A program made the position numbers and the translations under genes. Source: Embleya sp040629175 (GTDB lineage: Bacteria; Actinomycetota; Actinomycetes; Streptomycetales; Streptomycetaceae). Taken from it: a DNA stretch of 64,000 nt. The stretch is from positions 34,078-98,077 of the forward strand of contig NZ_JBEXUX010000039.1 in the NCBI RefSeq assembly GCF_040629175.1, given 5' to 3'. Position 1 is the first letter of the stretch. Every line of letters begins with the position of its first letter. Of this stretch, positions 36,063 to 44,964 are shown one piece after another. The notes below the pieces were generated by a model, which searched no databases, was not told the origin of the DNA, and saw only the letters and a list, made by a program, of their open reading frames with translations.

Positions 36063-37523
36063 ATGACCACAGACAGCAGAACGCCCGCCGGCGCACCGGC
36101 CCCCGAGTCGGCCGCCGACCCGGCGGCACGCATGTCCTCCGTCCCCGGGGCGTCGGGTGTCGACGAGGACTACCCGCTGGAACGGGTGCCGCGGTCCGCG
36201 CGCTACTCGTGGTTCAACGTCGCCATCCAGCGCTTCGGCCAACTCTCCGACCTGACCCAGTTCCTGCTCGGCGCGACGCTGGGCGCCGGACTGAGCTTCT
36301 GGGGCGCGTTCTGGGCGTTCACGCTCGGCTCGGTGATCCTGGAGGTGGTGTGCATCTTCGTCGGCATCGCCGGGATGCGCGAGGGGCTGACCACCTCGGT
36401 GTTGGCCCGCTGGACCGGGTTCGGCCGCTACGGATCCACCCTGATCGGCCTGGTGATCGCGGTCAGCCTGTTCGGCTGGTTCGGCGTGCAGACCGCGGTG
36501 TTCGCCGCCGGCCTGCACTCGTTGACGCCGAGCGTGCCGCTGTGGGGCTGGTGTCTGATCACCGGCCTGGGCGTCACCGCCCTGGTACTGCGCGGGTTTC
36601 GGGCGATGGGCTGGACCGCCTTCGTCACCGTGCCCGCGTTCCTGGGCCTGGCCGGCTGGGCGATGACCGTGGAGATCTCCCGGCACAGCATGGGCGACCT
36701 GGTCGCCTCGCCGCCCTTCGGCGAGCACATATCGATCGCGACCGGCGCGACGATCGTGGCCGGTTCGTACATCGTCGGCGCGGGCACCACGCCCGACATG
36801 ACCCGGTTCAACCGCTCCACGGGGGACGTGGTCAAGCAGACCCTGGTCGGCATCTCGCTGGGCGAGTACGTGCTGGGGCTGGCCGGCGTGTTGTTGGCCT
36901 ACGCGGTCAAGTCGTCCGACGTGATCGCCATCATCACCGCCTCCTCCGGTGTGGCGGGCGTGCTGATCCTGGTGTCGGCCACCGTGAAGATCAACAACTG
37001 GAACCTGTACTCGGCCGCGCTCGGCCTGATCGGCGCCGTCGAGTCGACCGTCGGCGTACGCCTGAACCGCACCGCCGTGACGATCGTGATCGGCGTGCTC
37101 GGCAGCCTGGCCGCCGCCGCCGGCATCCTGGACCGGTTCACCGACTTCCTCACCGTGCTCGGCGTGGTGACCCCACCGATCGCCGGGATCATGGTCGCCG
37201 AGTACTTCGTGACCAAGCGCTGGCGCCCGCAACTGGACGCGTCCCGCGCGATCGGCCGACTCCCGGAAACCGAACCCTCGTGGGTGCCCGCCACGATCGT
37301 GTTGTGGAGCGCGGCCTCGGTGTTCGGCTGGTTGTGCGACCACTACCAGTGGGCCGGTGTGCCGGCGCTCAACTCGCTGCTCCTGGCCGGACTCGGATAC
37401 ATCCTGGCCGGTCGACTGAACCTGGTACACGGGCACCGCGAACTGCCGGTCGAACAGCCGGCCCACCCGGCGGCGGCCCGCGAGATCGCCGAGGCCGCGA
37501 AGGCCGCCGGCAACTCGGCCTGA
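36063..37523 (+). CDS. NCS1-family cytosine/purine permease
   Basis: This 486-residue permease resembles CodB/PurP. It has 12 membrane segments; FNVAIQRFGQLSDLTQFLLGATLGAGLSFW is the N-terminal region, and AGTTPDMTRFNRSTGDVV is the conserved loop before TM7-8 typical of CodB-like carriers. The nucleobase or hydantoin-like substrate should be that of the flanking HyuA/DUF917 genes, since NCS1 carriers such as Mhp1 import hydantoins. It lies between two HyuA genes and under probable PucR control. The C terminus ends in an Ala-rich tail. Confidence 0.93.
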   Translation: MTTDSRTPAGAPAPESAADPAARMSSVPGASGVDEDYPLERVPRSARYSWFNVAIQRFGQLSDLTQFLLGATLGAGLSFWGAFWAFTLGSVILEVVCIFVGIAGMREGLTTSVLARWTGFGRYGSTLIGLVIAVSLFGWFGVQTAVFAAGLHSLTPSVPLWGWCLITGLGVTALVLRGFRAMGWTAFVTVPAFLGLAGWAMTVEISRHSMGDLVASPPFGEHISIATGATIVAGSYIVGAGTTPDMTRFNRSTGDVVKQTLVGISLGEYVLGLAGVLLAYAVKSSDVIAIITASSGVAGVLILVSATVKINNWNLYSAALGLIGAVESTVGVRLNRTAVTIVIGVLGSLAAAAGILDRFTDFLTVLGVVTPPIAGIMVAEYFVTKRWRPQLDASRAIGRLPETEPSWVPATIVLWSAASVFGWLCDHYQWAGVPALNSLLLAGLGYILAGRLNLVHGHRELPVEQPAHPAAAREIAEAAKAAGNSA

Positions 37524-37559
37524 ACACCCCACCCCACCCTGCCGCTTCGGCCTTCGCCG

Positions 37560-37594
37560 TTCGGCATTCGGTATTCGGCATTCGGCATTCGGCA
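37560..37594. repeat. Five-copy heptanucleotide repeat TTCGGCA
   Basis: Five tandem 7-bp units (TTCGGCA, the second TTCGGTA) occupy 37560-37594, immediately before the AGAGGA ribosome-binding site of the second HyuA gene. Degenerate TTCGC/TTCGG units extend to the left. Such tracts mutate by slippage; a change of copy number here would alter leader length, not a reading frame. Confidence 0.8.
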
Positions 37595-37608
37595 AGAGGA
37601 ACCACCAC

Positions 37609-39222
37609 ATGCGCATCGGAATCGACGTCGGGGGCACCAACACCGACGCCGCCCTGCTCGGCGACGACAATCGTGTCCTCGCCGGCACCAAGTCACCCAC
37701 CACCGCCGACGTCACCTCGGGAGTCGCCGCGGCCGTCGCCGCGCTGCTCGCGGCACCCGGCGCCGACGGCCGGCCCACCGACCCGGCCGCCGTGGACGCG
37801 GTGATGATCGGCACCACCCACTTCCTGAACGCGCTGATCGAGGGCGAACGGCTCGCCCGGGTCGCGGCGGTGCGCCTGGGCCTGCCCGCGACCGAGGCGC
37901 TGCCGCCGATGGTCGACTGGCCCGAGCGGCTGCGCGCGGTGGTCGGCGGCGGCACCTACCTGTGTCACGGCGGGCGCGAGTTCGACGGTCGGATGATCTC
38001 GCCGCTGGATCCCGCGGAACTGCGCCGGGTCGCGGCCGACATCTCGGCCCGGGGCCTGCGCTCGATCGCGATCAGCTCGGTGTTCTCGCCGGCCGCCGCC
38101 GAGGACGAGGTGCGCGCGGCGCAGATCCTGACCGCCGAACTGGGCGACGTGCACGTGTCGCTCTCGCACGAGATCGGCCGGGTCGGCCTGTTGGCGCGCG
38201 AGAACGCCACCATCGTCAACGCGTCGCTGCGGGACCTGGCCGAGCACATCGTGGACGCGTTCGGCGCGGCGCTGGCCGGGGCCGGGATCGGCGCGCCGTT
38301 CTTCATATCGCAAAACGACGGCACGCTGATGGACGTCGCCCACGCGCGCCGCTATCCGGTCGCCACGTTCGCGTCCGGGCCGACCAACTCGATGCGCGGC
38401 GCGGCCTTCCTGTCCGGGCTCACCGACTGCGCGGTGGTGGACGTGGGCGGGACCACGGCCGACGTGGGCATCCTGATCGGCGGTTTTCCGCGCGAGGCCG
38501 CGGGCGAGTCGGAGGCGGCCGGCGTACGCACCAACTTCCGCATCCCGGACGTGCTCTCCCTCGGCATCGGCGGCGGCTCGCTGGTCGCGGCGGACGGCGA
38601 GGTCGGGCCGCGCAGCGTGGGCTACCGGCTCACCGAACAGGCCCTGGTCTTCGGCGGCGACACGTTGACCGCCACCGACCTGGCCGTGGCCGCCGGCGCG
38701 GCCGAGATCGGCGACCCGGGCGCGGTGGCCGGCGTGGACCGTGCCTTCGCCGAGCGGGCCCTGGCCCGGATCGCCGAACGACTGGCCGAGACGGTGGACC
38801 GCATGCGCACCTCGGCCGCGCCGCTGCCCGTGGTCGCCGTCGGCGGCGGCAGCGTGCTGATCCCGGGCGGCCTGCCGGGCTTCCCCGACGTGCGTCGGCC
38901 GGCCCACTTCGACGTGGCCAACGCGGTCGGCGCGGCCATCGCGCAGGTCGGCGGCGAGGTCGACCGGGTCTTCAAGGTCCCCGAGGGCAAGCGCGACCAG
39001 GTGCTCGACACGGCCCGTGCCGAGGCGATCCGGCGCGCCGAGGAAGCCGGCGCCCGGGTGGGCACGGTCCGCATCGTCGACATCGAGGAGGTGCCACTGG
39101 CCTACCTGCCGGGCGGCGCCACCCGCATCCGGATCAAGGCCGTCGGCGATCTCGACCTGGACCGACTCGGCTCACCGACCCCCGTGTACGACGCGAAGAA
39201 CGGAATCCCCACCCATGCGTGA
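37609..39222 (+). CDS. Hydantoinase/oxoprolinase (HyuA-like) ATPase
   Basis: This 537-residue protein keeps the family motifs: phosphate 1 IGIDVGGTNTDAALLG, phosphate 2 AVVDVGGTTADVGILIGG, and the adenosine loop VVAVGGGSVLIPG. FISQNDGTLMDVAHAR and ASGPTNSMRGAAFLSGL are further hydantoinase A signatures. It probably opens a cyclic amide with ATP, acting with the DUF917 protein whose start overlaps its last 8 bp. Classical HyuB is absent. Imported substrate is likely provided by the NCS1 permease. AGAGGA precedes the ATG, just after the heptanucleotide repeat. Confidence 0.93.
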   Translation: MRIGIDVGGTNTDAALLGDDNRVLAGTKSPTTADVTSGVAAAVAALLAAPGADGRPTDPAAVDAVMIGTTHFLNALIEGERLARVAAVRLGLPATEALPPMVDWPERLRAVVGGGTYLCHGGREFDGRMISPLDPAELRRVAADISARGLRSIAISSVFSPAAAEDEVRAAQILTAELGDVHVSLSHEIGRVGLLARENATIVNASLRDLAEHIVDAFGAALAGAGIGAPFFISQNDGTLMDVAHARRYPVATFASGPTNSMRGAAFLSGLTDCAVVDVGGTTADVGILIGGFPREAAGESEAAGVRTNFRIPDVLSLGIGGGSLVAADGEVGPRSVGYRLTEQALVFGGDTLTATDLAVAAGAAEIGDPGAVAGVDRAFAERALARIAERLAETVDRMRTSAAPLPVVAVGGGSVLIPGGLPGFPDVRRPAHFDVANAVGAAIAQVGGEVDRVFKVPEGKRDQVLDTARAEAIRRAEEAGARVGTVRIVDIEEVPLAYLPGGATRIRIKAVGDLDLDRLGSPTPVYDAKNGIPTHA

Positions 39223-40273
39223 GATCGGCATCGAAGAGCTGGCGGACATCGCGCGCGGCGCGGGCATCCTGGGCACCGGCGGCGGCGGCGACCCGTACGT
39301 CGGCATGCTGCTGGCCCGCGAGGCGATCCGGCGACACGGCCCGGTCACCGTGGTCGACATCGACGAGGTGCCGGCCGACGCGACGGTGGTACCGATCTCT
39401 TCCATGGGCGCGCCCACGGTGTTGCTGGAGAAACTCCCCTCCGGGCGGGAGGAGATCAACGCGCTGCGCGCGCTGGAGGCGGTGCTCGGCCGCCGGGCCA
39501 CCCACCTGGTGCCGATCGAGATCGGCGGCGTGAACTCGATGATCCCGCTGGCCGCGGCGGCGTGCACCGGGTTGCCGATCGTGGACGGCGACGCGATGGG
39601 CCGGGCCTTCCCCGAAGCGCAGATGGTGCTGCCCGGTCTGATCGGGGTGCGCAACTCGCCGATGGCACTGGCCGACGACAAGGGCAATACGATCGTCGTC
39701 CAGGCGGTGGACAACGTCGAGGCGGAGCGGATCGCCCGCGCGGTGTGCGTCGAGCGTGGTTGCCAGATCTCGTGCGCGGACACGGTGCTGCGCGGCGACC
39801 AACTCCGCGACGGCCTGGTCCCGGCCACCCTGACCCTGGCCGAGAACCTGGGCCGCGTGGTCCGCACGGCCCGCGCCGAACACCGCGACCCGGTCGCGGC
39901 TGCCCGCGAACTGCTGGGCGGCATACACCTTTCGGCGGGCAAGGTGGTCGACGTCGAACGCCGCACCGAGGGCGGCTTCGCCCGCGGCCGGGCCCGCCTG
40001 GAGGGCGAGGGCGCGATCCTCGAACTCGACTTCCAGAACGAACACCTGCTCGCCCGCCGCGACGGCCGGGTGGTCGCCACGACCCCGGACCTGATCTGCG
40101 TCCTGGACACCGAGACCGGCGAGCCGGTCACCACCGAATCCCTGCGCTACGGCCTACGCGTCACCGTGCTCGCCGCCCCCTGCGACCCCCGCTGGCTGAC
40201 CCCGGCCGGCCTGACCCTCACCGGCCCCCGCTACTTCGGCTACGACCTGGACCACCACCCCCTGACCGACTGA
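39215..40273 (+). CDS. DUF917-family protein, canonical copy
   Basis: This 352-residue protein has the standard DUF917 N terminus IARGAGILGTGGGGDPYVG and the stretches PISSMGAPTVLLEKLPSG, PIEIGGVNSMIPLAAAA and GLPIVDGDAMGRAFPEAQM. Family members accompany hydantoinase/oxoprolinase proteins and likely form the second half of the enzyme. Its ATG overlaps the end of hyuA by 8 bp. It shares an overall plan with the copy at 33536 but retains the Asp-Pro-Tyr and Met-Gly-Ala-Pro residues that copy has lost. It is the last gene in the PucR-controlled cluster. Confidence 0.93.
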   Translation: MREIGIEELADIARGAGILGTGGGGDPYVGMLLAREAIRRHGPVTVVDIDEVPADATVVPISSMGAPTVLLEKLPSGREEINALRALEAVLGRRATHLVPIEIGGVNSMIPLAAAACTGLPIVDGDAMGRAFPEAQMVLPGLIGVRNSPMALADDKGNTIVVQAVDNVEAERIARAVCVERGCQISCADTVLRGDQLRDGLVPATLTLAENLGRVVRTARAEHRDPVAAARELLGGIHLSAGKVVDVERRTEGGFARGRARLEGEGAILELDFQNEHLLARRDGRVVATTPDLICVLDTETGEPVTTESLRYGLRVTVLAAPCDPRWLTPAGLTLTGPRYFGYDLDHHPLTD

Positions 40274-40345
40274 ACCCCCGGGACGCGGTGGCCCCGGCGG
40301 ACCCGAACTCCGGGATCCACCGGGGCCGTTGCGGACCACCGGGGC

Positions 40346-40948
40346 GTGTTCGCCCCGCTCTACGCCGTGTCCTTCCGGGCACCTGGCGCGATCGCCGTCG
40401 CGCGGGAGACACCTGCGGCACCACGGCGGGAGGCGGTGGGTGGGGCCGCGTTGGCGCACCCGGCTTCGGCGGGGTGGTCCGTGGAGTTCCCCGACGGCCT
40501 CGTCGCGGACACGTTCGCCCGCACGTGGGAGATGCTGCTCCCGTCGGGGACACCGGGGACGGCCGGACTGCCGGCGAGGAAGTCGGCCTTGGCCGGGCCG
40601 CGCCTGCCGGACCCCGGCCCCGCCGCGGACATCGTCCTGGTGCCGATCCACCCGCAGACGGGCAAGGCGTGGCAGCCGCCCTCCGGTACCGCGGCCGTCG
40701 TGCCGTTGTCGGCCGAGGTATGGCTGCATCTGACGTTCCCCCGCGACCGGTTGCCCGTTCCCGCGACCGGCGGGCTCCCCGACGGCGTCCTGCGCGACGA
40801 CCCGCCACCGCTGCACCCGGCGGCGCCGTTTCGGCCCGATGCGCGGATCTTCTCCGGTACCCTCGCCCGCCTCCCCGCCGTCCGCGAGCCCTGGCTGCGC
40901 ACGCTCCGCGACCACGCCCGGCACCGGTTTCCGCACGGCTTTCGGTGA
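40346..40948 (+). CDS. Uncharacterised 200-residue protein
   Basis: The frame opens with GTG and encodes a Pro/Ala-rich soluble protein without signal peptide or membrane segment. Segments such as GWSVEFPDGLVADTFARTWEML and PAADIVLVPIHPQTGKAW look like genuine protein, and codon third positions are strongly G/C. I recognise no domain. Ribosome-binding site is weak. Long frames on the opposite strand overlap it, but their translations are Arg/Gly/Pro-rich and repetitive, as expected for shadows. Confidence 0.55.
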   Translation: MFAPLYAVSFRAPGAIAVARETPAAPRREAVGGAALAHPASAGWSVEFPDGLVADTFARTWEMLLPSGTPGTAGLPARKSALAGPRLPDPGPAADIVLVPIHPQTGKAWQPPSGTAAVVPLSAEVWLHLTFPRDRLPVPATGGLPDGVLRDDPPPLHPAAPFRPDARIFSGTLARLPAVREPWLRTLRDHARHRFPHGFR

Positions 40949-41034
40949 GAAAGCGCGGCCTGCGCGGCGTCGACGGATCGTCCGTTCCAGCCGATATGTT
41001 CGCAAGCGTGCGCAGGAAGGGTTGGGGTTCGTCG

Positions 41035-41454
41035 ATGTCCGGTGACGCCGAGCAGGTTCGTGCTCTGGTCGAGCGGTGGGCGCGGGCGGTGCACCGCGGG
41101 GACCTCGACGCCGTGGTGGCCGATCATGCCGACGACATCGTGATGTTCGACGTGCCGCCGCCCGATGAAGGGGTGCGTGGCCTGGCCGCCTACCGGGAGG
41201 TGTGGCCGCCGTTCTTCCAATGGCAGGCCCAGGGGGCGTCCTTCGAGATCGAGGAACTCGACGTCACGGCGGGCGCGGACGTCGCCTTCGCCCACGCCCT
41301 CCTGCGCTGCGGTACGCCCGCGGAACTCGACGCCCGGCCCGGCCTTCGGCTGCGGTTGACCCTGGGCCTGCGCAAGGAGGCGGGCCGCTGGATCGTCACG
41401 CACGAACACCACTCCTTCCCCGATCTCAGCGGCACGGACCCGGACGCCGCCTGA
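41035..41454 (+). CDS. SnoaL/NTF2-like protein
   Basis: This 139-residue single-domain protein has the cone-shaped NTF2 fold pattern: an N-terminal helix VRALVERWARAVHRGDLDAVVADHADDIVMFDVPPP, a middle VWPPFFQW segment and a C-terminal sheet ending ALLRCGTP, RLTLGLRKEAGRWIVTHEHHSFP. This is the SgcJ/EcaC-like calcium/calmodulin-type subgroup. Members are small-molecule isomerases or unknown. The ATG at 41035 is placed by domain start; an upstream Met would add about 13 residues. It ends 28 bp before the convergent P1 peptidase gene. Confidence 0.85.
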   Translation: MSGDAEQVRALVERWARAVHRGDLDAVVADHADDIVMFDVPPPDEGVRGLAAYREVWPPFFQWQAQGASFEIEELDVTAGADVAFAHALLRCGTPAELDARPGLRLRLTLGLRKEAGRWIVTHEHHSFPDLSGTDPDAA

Positions 41455-41481
41455 CCCCCGGGCCCTTCCCGAGCCTCGACC

Positions 41482-42633
41482 TCATGCGTCGCGGGTGAGG
41501 GCCTTGCCCGCCAGGAGAGCGCGGAGGCGGTCGTGGGGGATGGCCGGGGTTCGGTGGCCGTCGCGGCCGCCGGTCTCGTGGGCGGTGACCAGGGCGTTGA
41601 GGACGGCTTCCTCGACGGCCTGGACGGTGGCCCGGTAGAACGGGTCGATCCGGCCCCACGGGATGTGCCGCAGCGTGTCGTAGTCCTCGTCGGTGGCCGG
41701 TGATTGCGGGAAGACGCTGGTCAGGGCCCCGGCGTTGGCGGTGGAGAAGGCCAGGAAGATGTCGCCGGAGAAGTGGCTGCCGGTCGTGCCGGTCCGGGCC
41801 AGGCCCATCGGGACCCGGCGGGCGAGTGCCTGGCACTGGCCGGGCAGCAGCGGGGCGTCCGTGCCGACGAGCACGATGACCGAGCCGGCCCCGCCGGGGG
41901 CGAACCAATCGCTGTCCTCCATCGGGTTGTCCTGGGTCAACCGCTCCCCGACGGGTACGCCGGCGACGACCAGCTCGCGTCGTTCGCCGAAGTTGGCCTG
42001 GACGAAGGCGCCCACCGTGTAGCGGGCCGATCCGTATTCGACGACCCGGCTGGATGTCCCCGAACCACCCTTGAAGCCATAGCAGTTCATGCCGGTCCCG
42101 CCGCCCACGCAACCCTCCTCGACCGGGCCCGGAGCGGCCGAGTCGATCGCGGCGACGGCGTGTTCGGCGCGCACGTGCGGGCCGTTGATGTCGTTGAGGT
42201 AGCCGTCCCAGGTCTCGGCCACCACCGGCAACAACCACTGCCGCGCCAGTTCGGGCCGGTTGGCCACCGTCCAGTCCACCACGCCCCGATGCACGGGCCC
42301 CACCGCGTGCGTGTTGGTGATCATCACCGGGCCGGCCAGGCTGCCCGTCTCGTCCAGCCAACTTCCCCCGGTCATCTCGCCGTTGCCGTTGAGCGAGTAG
42401 CGACCCGCGGCGCACGGCAGGCCCACCCCGGCCCGACCGCGCGGCAACACGGCGGTGACGCCGGTGCGGACCGACGACCCCTCGACCAGGGTGGTGTAGC
42501 CGATCTGCACCCCGGGGACGTCGGTGAGCGCGTTGGCGGGCCCGGGCGTGCCGTCGAGGCGGATGCCCAGGGCCCGAGCGCGGGGCCGACCCGACGGCGT
42601 GACGGCGAGCGGGGAAGCGGTGGGTGTGTTCAC
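41482..42633 (-). CDS. P1 family (S58, DmpA-like) aminopeptidase
   Basis: This 383-residue N-terminal-nucleophile hydrolase is of the DmpA/L-aminopeptidase D-esterase family. ITNTHAVGPVHRGVVDW, GTGMNCYGFKGGSGTSSRVVEYG and ARTGTTGSHFSGDIFLAFSTAN are the family blocks; the Gly-Ser bond in TTGSHFSGD is the autocleavage site, making Ser the new N-terminal nucleophile. It removes N-terminal residues from peptides or D-amino-acid amides. Its ATG overlaps the TetR stop (ATGA), so the regulator and the peptidase are co-translated. It fits the peptide-catabolism theme. Confidence 0.95.
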   Translation of the reverse strand: MNTPTASPLAVTPSGRPRARALGIRLDGTPGPANALTDVPGVQIGYTTLVEGSSVRTGVTAVLPRGRAGVGLPCAAGRYSLNGNGEMTGGSWLDETGSLAGPVMITNTHAVGPVHRGVVDWTVANRPELARQWLLPVVAETWDGYLNDINGPHVRAEHAVAAIDSAAPGPVEEGCVGGGTGMNCYGFKGGSGTSSRVVEYGSARYTVGAFVQANFGERRELVVAGVPVGERLTQDNPMEDSDWFAPGGAGSVIVLVGTDAPLLPGQCQALARRVPMGLARTGTTGSHFSGDIFLAFSTANAGALTSVFPQSPATDEDYDTLRHIPWGRIDPFYRATVQAVEEAVLNALVTAHETGGRDGHRTPAIPHDRLRALLAGKALTRDA

Positions 42634-43343
42634 GCGATGCCCTTCCGGGGGTTGACGGGTGTGGCGACGTCGTCGCCGGTCGTGCCGGGGCCGGCGTTGC
42701 CCTGGGCGGGCGCGTCCGGGTCCGGGATCACCCGGTCCGGGCGCAACTCCGGGCAGCCGGTGGCCTGTCGGGCGTGCGCCAGGATCAGCGCCAGGGCCCG
42801 CTCCGGCGGCAGCGAGGAGTTGCGGCTCACGATGTGCAGGCCGTAGCCGTCCTCCAGGGTGACCAGGTTCGCGGCCACGTCCCGGATCGGCTCGGTGAAC
42901 CGGAAGTGGCCCTGGGCCTGCCCGATTTCCAGGATCGAGCCGTACATCGCCACCTGTCGGTCGTACAAACTCTGCGCCAGCGTGGCGTATTCGCTCTCGT
43001 TCCGGGCAGCCGCGCTGAACTCGTAGAGCACCACCGCGAGTTCGTCCTGCGGCCCGGTGGGCAGACCGCGCCGCGCGCAGGCCACCAGCTTGTCCCGGGC
43101 GTCGGGCAGCCCGGAGGCGGTGTCGGTGCGGGACGTGTAGAAGCGGTCCGCCGCCTGCCGGTAGACCTGCCGCAACAGGTCGCCCAGATCGCTGAAGTAA
43201 TAGCTGACCGACCCCCGGGCGACGCCCGCCGCCTCGGCGATGTCGGCCACCCGCAACTGGGCCAGACCGTGCCGGCCGACCGCGGCGGTGGCCGCGTGGA
43301 CCAGTTGCTCACGTCTCGCCGTCTGATTCCTCGGTCGCGCCAT
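42630..43343 (-). CDS. TetR/AcrR-family regulator
   Basis: This 237-residue regulator has an N-terminal helix-turn-helix (REQLVHAATAAVGRHGLAQLRVADIAEAAGVARGSVSYYF, about 11-50) and an all-helical ligand domain of TetR_C type related to BetI-like repressors. The Asp/Pro-rich tail beyond residue 205 is unusual. It is co-translated with the P1 peptidase gene and divergent from the APC permease gene, with operator-like dyads between them (43374-43421), so it probably represses both directions. Confidence 0.92.
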   Translation of the reverse strand: MARPRNQTARREQLVHAATAAVGRHGLAQLRVADIAEAAGVARGSVSYYFSDLGDLLRQVYRQAADRFYTSRTDTASGLPDARDKLVACARRGLPTGPQDELAVVLYEFSAAARNESEYATLAQSLYDRQVAMYGSILEIGQAQGHFRFTEPIRDVAANLVTLEDGYGLHIVSRNSSLPPERALALILAHARQATGCPELRPDRVIPDPDAPAQGNAGPGTTGDDVATPVNPRKGIA

Positions 43344-43373
43344 GCCTCGTTTCCTGTCCCAGGTGCCAAATTA

Positions 43374-43421
43374 TCAAAGGCTTTTGACGTGGGAGTCTTC
43401 CATATCGCTGACTCCGGCGTC
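43374..43421. promoter_or_regulatory. Operator-like dyads between TetR and APC permease
   Basis: TCAAA-N4-TTTGA (43374-43387) overlaps a larger imperfect dyad: GACGTGGGAGTC (43386-43397) and GACTCCGGCGTC (43410-43421), matching at 10 of 12 positions around a 12-bp spacer. They lie in the divergent region, as expected for TetR operators. Confidence 0.5.
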
Positions 43422-43443
43422 AAAGAACTGACAAGGGAGCCTC

Positions 43444-44873
43444 ATGGCCGATACCCATGGCAGTCAGACGCCCGCCGGCACCCCGCCGCCGCAGCCGACG
43501 GCCTATGCCCAGGACCTGTCCCGCTCGCTGGGCCTGCGCGAGAACATGTTCATCACGCTGTCCTCGGTCACACCCGCATCGCGTGTCTTCATCATCCTGC
43601 CGTCGGTGATCAGCGGACTCGGCGTCGGCGCCGCGGCCCTGGCCTTCGCCCTCGCGGCCGTCGCGGGCATGCTGATGGCCTTCTGCTACGCCGAGTTCCA
43701 GCGCGTTCCCGATCACCGGCGGCGAGTACGCCTTCGCCGCGCACCCTGGGCCGATCCACCGGCTTCGCGCTGTTCGCGCTCGGTCTGCTCGCCGGGGTCC
43801 TGACCGTGGCGGTGATCGCCCTGGGCACCGGCGACCACCTGGGCGTGGTGTGGGGTTCGCTGGGCGGCAAGGAGGTCGGCTTGGCCGTCATCGCGCCGGC
43901 CTCGCTCGTCTCGGTGTCGGGGATTCGCACCAACGCCTGGGTCACCGGGATCTTCCTCGCGGTCGAACTCGCGGCGATCGCCGTCCTGGCCTGGCTCGGC
44001 CCGGTCCACGTCGAGCAACCGATATCCACGTTGTGGACGCCGCACGAACTCGGCCAGGGCGACGTGCTGGTCGGCGCCTCGGCCGGACTCGTCGCGTCGT
44101 TCGCCGCCACCGCGCTGTTCGCCTACAACGGCTACGGCACCACCGTGTACTTCGCCGGGGAGACCCGGCAGGTCTCCTCGATCGGCAAGGTGGTGATGTG
44201 GTCGCTCGGCATCACCGTGGTCGCGGAATGCCTCCCGCTGGTGGCCGTGCTCCTGGGCACGCCGAGCATGAGCGCACTGATGGCCGCACCGTCCCCGATG
44301 AACTACTTCCTGCTCGAACGCGGCGGCGACACGGTGAACACCGTCGTCAGCCTCGGCATCACGATCGCCATCGTCAACGCGGTGATCGCGATCATGCTGC
44401 AGATCGGCCGACTGCTGTACTCCTCCGCCCGGGACCGGGCCTGGCCCGACGTGATCGGCCGGCCGCCGGCCGCCGTGCACCCGCGCCTGCGCACCCCGGT
44501 CCAGGCCACCCCGATCATGGGCGCGGCCTCGATCGTGGTCGCCTGGCTCGTCCCGCTGGACACACTGATCCTGGCCACCGGAGCGAACCTGGTGGTGCTG
44601 TACATCTTCGTCGCGGTCTCCGCGCTGTACGGCCGCATCTCCGGGGCCACCGCGCACGCGACCTACCGGATGCCCGCCTGGCCGCGGGTCCCGCTGGGCG
44701 TGATCGGCGTGATGGCGTACGTCCTGTACGAGTCGATCGACGCCGACCGGCGGCCGGTCGGCATCGCGGTGGCGATGGTCGCGGCGGGCTATCTCTACTA
44801 CTACGCCTACCTGCACCCCAGGCGCGAACACCGCTGGACCCTGCTCGACCCGGTCCGTGACACGACCGAGTAG
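43444..44873 (+). pseudogene. APC-family amino acid permease with two frameshifts
   Basis: AAGGGAG precedes the ATG and the first 89 codons (LRENMFITLSSVTPASRVFIILPSV) are typical of APC permeases. After YAEFQRV (about 43708) the reading moves to a second frame, ITGGEYAFAA (43712-43740), and then to a third, TLGRSTGFALFALGLLAG (from 43743), which stays open to 44873 with about ten membrane segments. Each shift is best explained by loss of two bases (GTCTTCCCG read as GTTCCCG; GCGCGCACC read as GCGCACC). The rest is intact with good codon use, so either the gene died recently or the sequence has local errors. The restored protein would be about 477 residues. Confidence 0.85.
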
Positions 44874-44891
44874 CCGGGCGGCCGACGCGGC

Positions 44892-44929
44892 GCCCTGCGG
44901 GTCCCGCCCCGAACCGGGATCCGCAGGGC
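44892..44929. terminator. Hairpin between convergent APC permease and pepP
   Basis: Left arm 44892-44906 and right arm 44915-44929 pair at 14 of 15 positions around an 8-base loop; GCCCTGCGG pairs with CCGCAGGGC. Position between convergent stops suggests a bidirectional terminator. Confidence 0.8.
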
Positions 44930-44964
44930 GTGCGTCGTGCGCCGCCTCGGCAACGGCGCGGGCC

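Noticed and set aside
34389..37955. An 1188-codon minus-strand frame opposite HyuA and the NCS1 permease
   Set aside because: Antisense shadow; the plus-strand genes carry clear family motifs and overlapping starts.
33536..40273. Classical HyuA/HyuB hydantoinase operon
   Set aside because: No HyuB homologue is present; DUF917 proteins occupy the partner position.
43690..43750. Programmed ribosomal frameshift in the APC permease
   Set aside because: Two separate shifts are needed within about 40 bp and no slippery heptamer or stem-loop is apparent.
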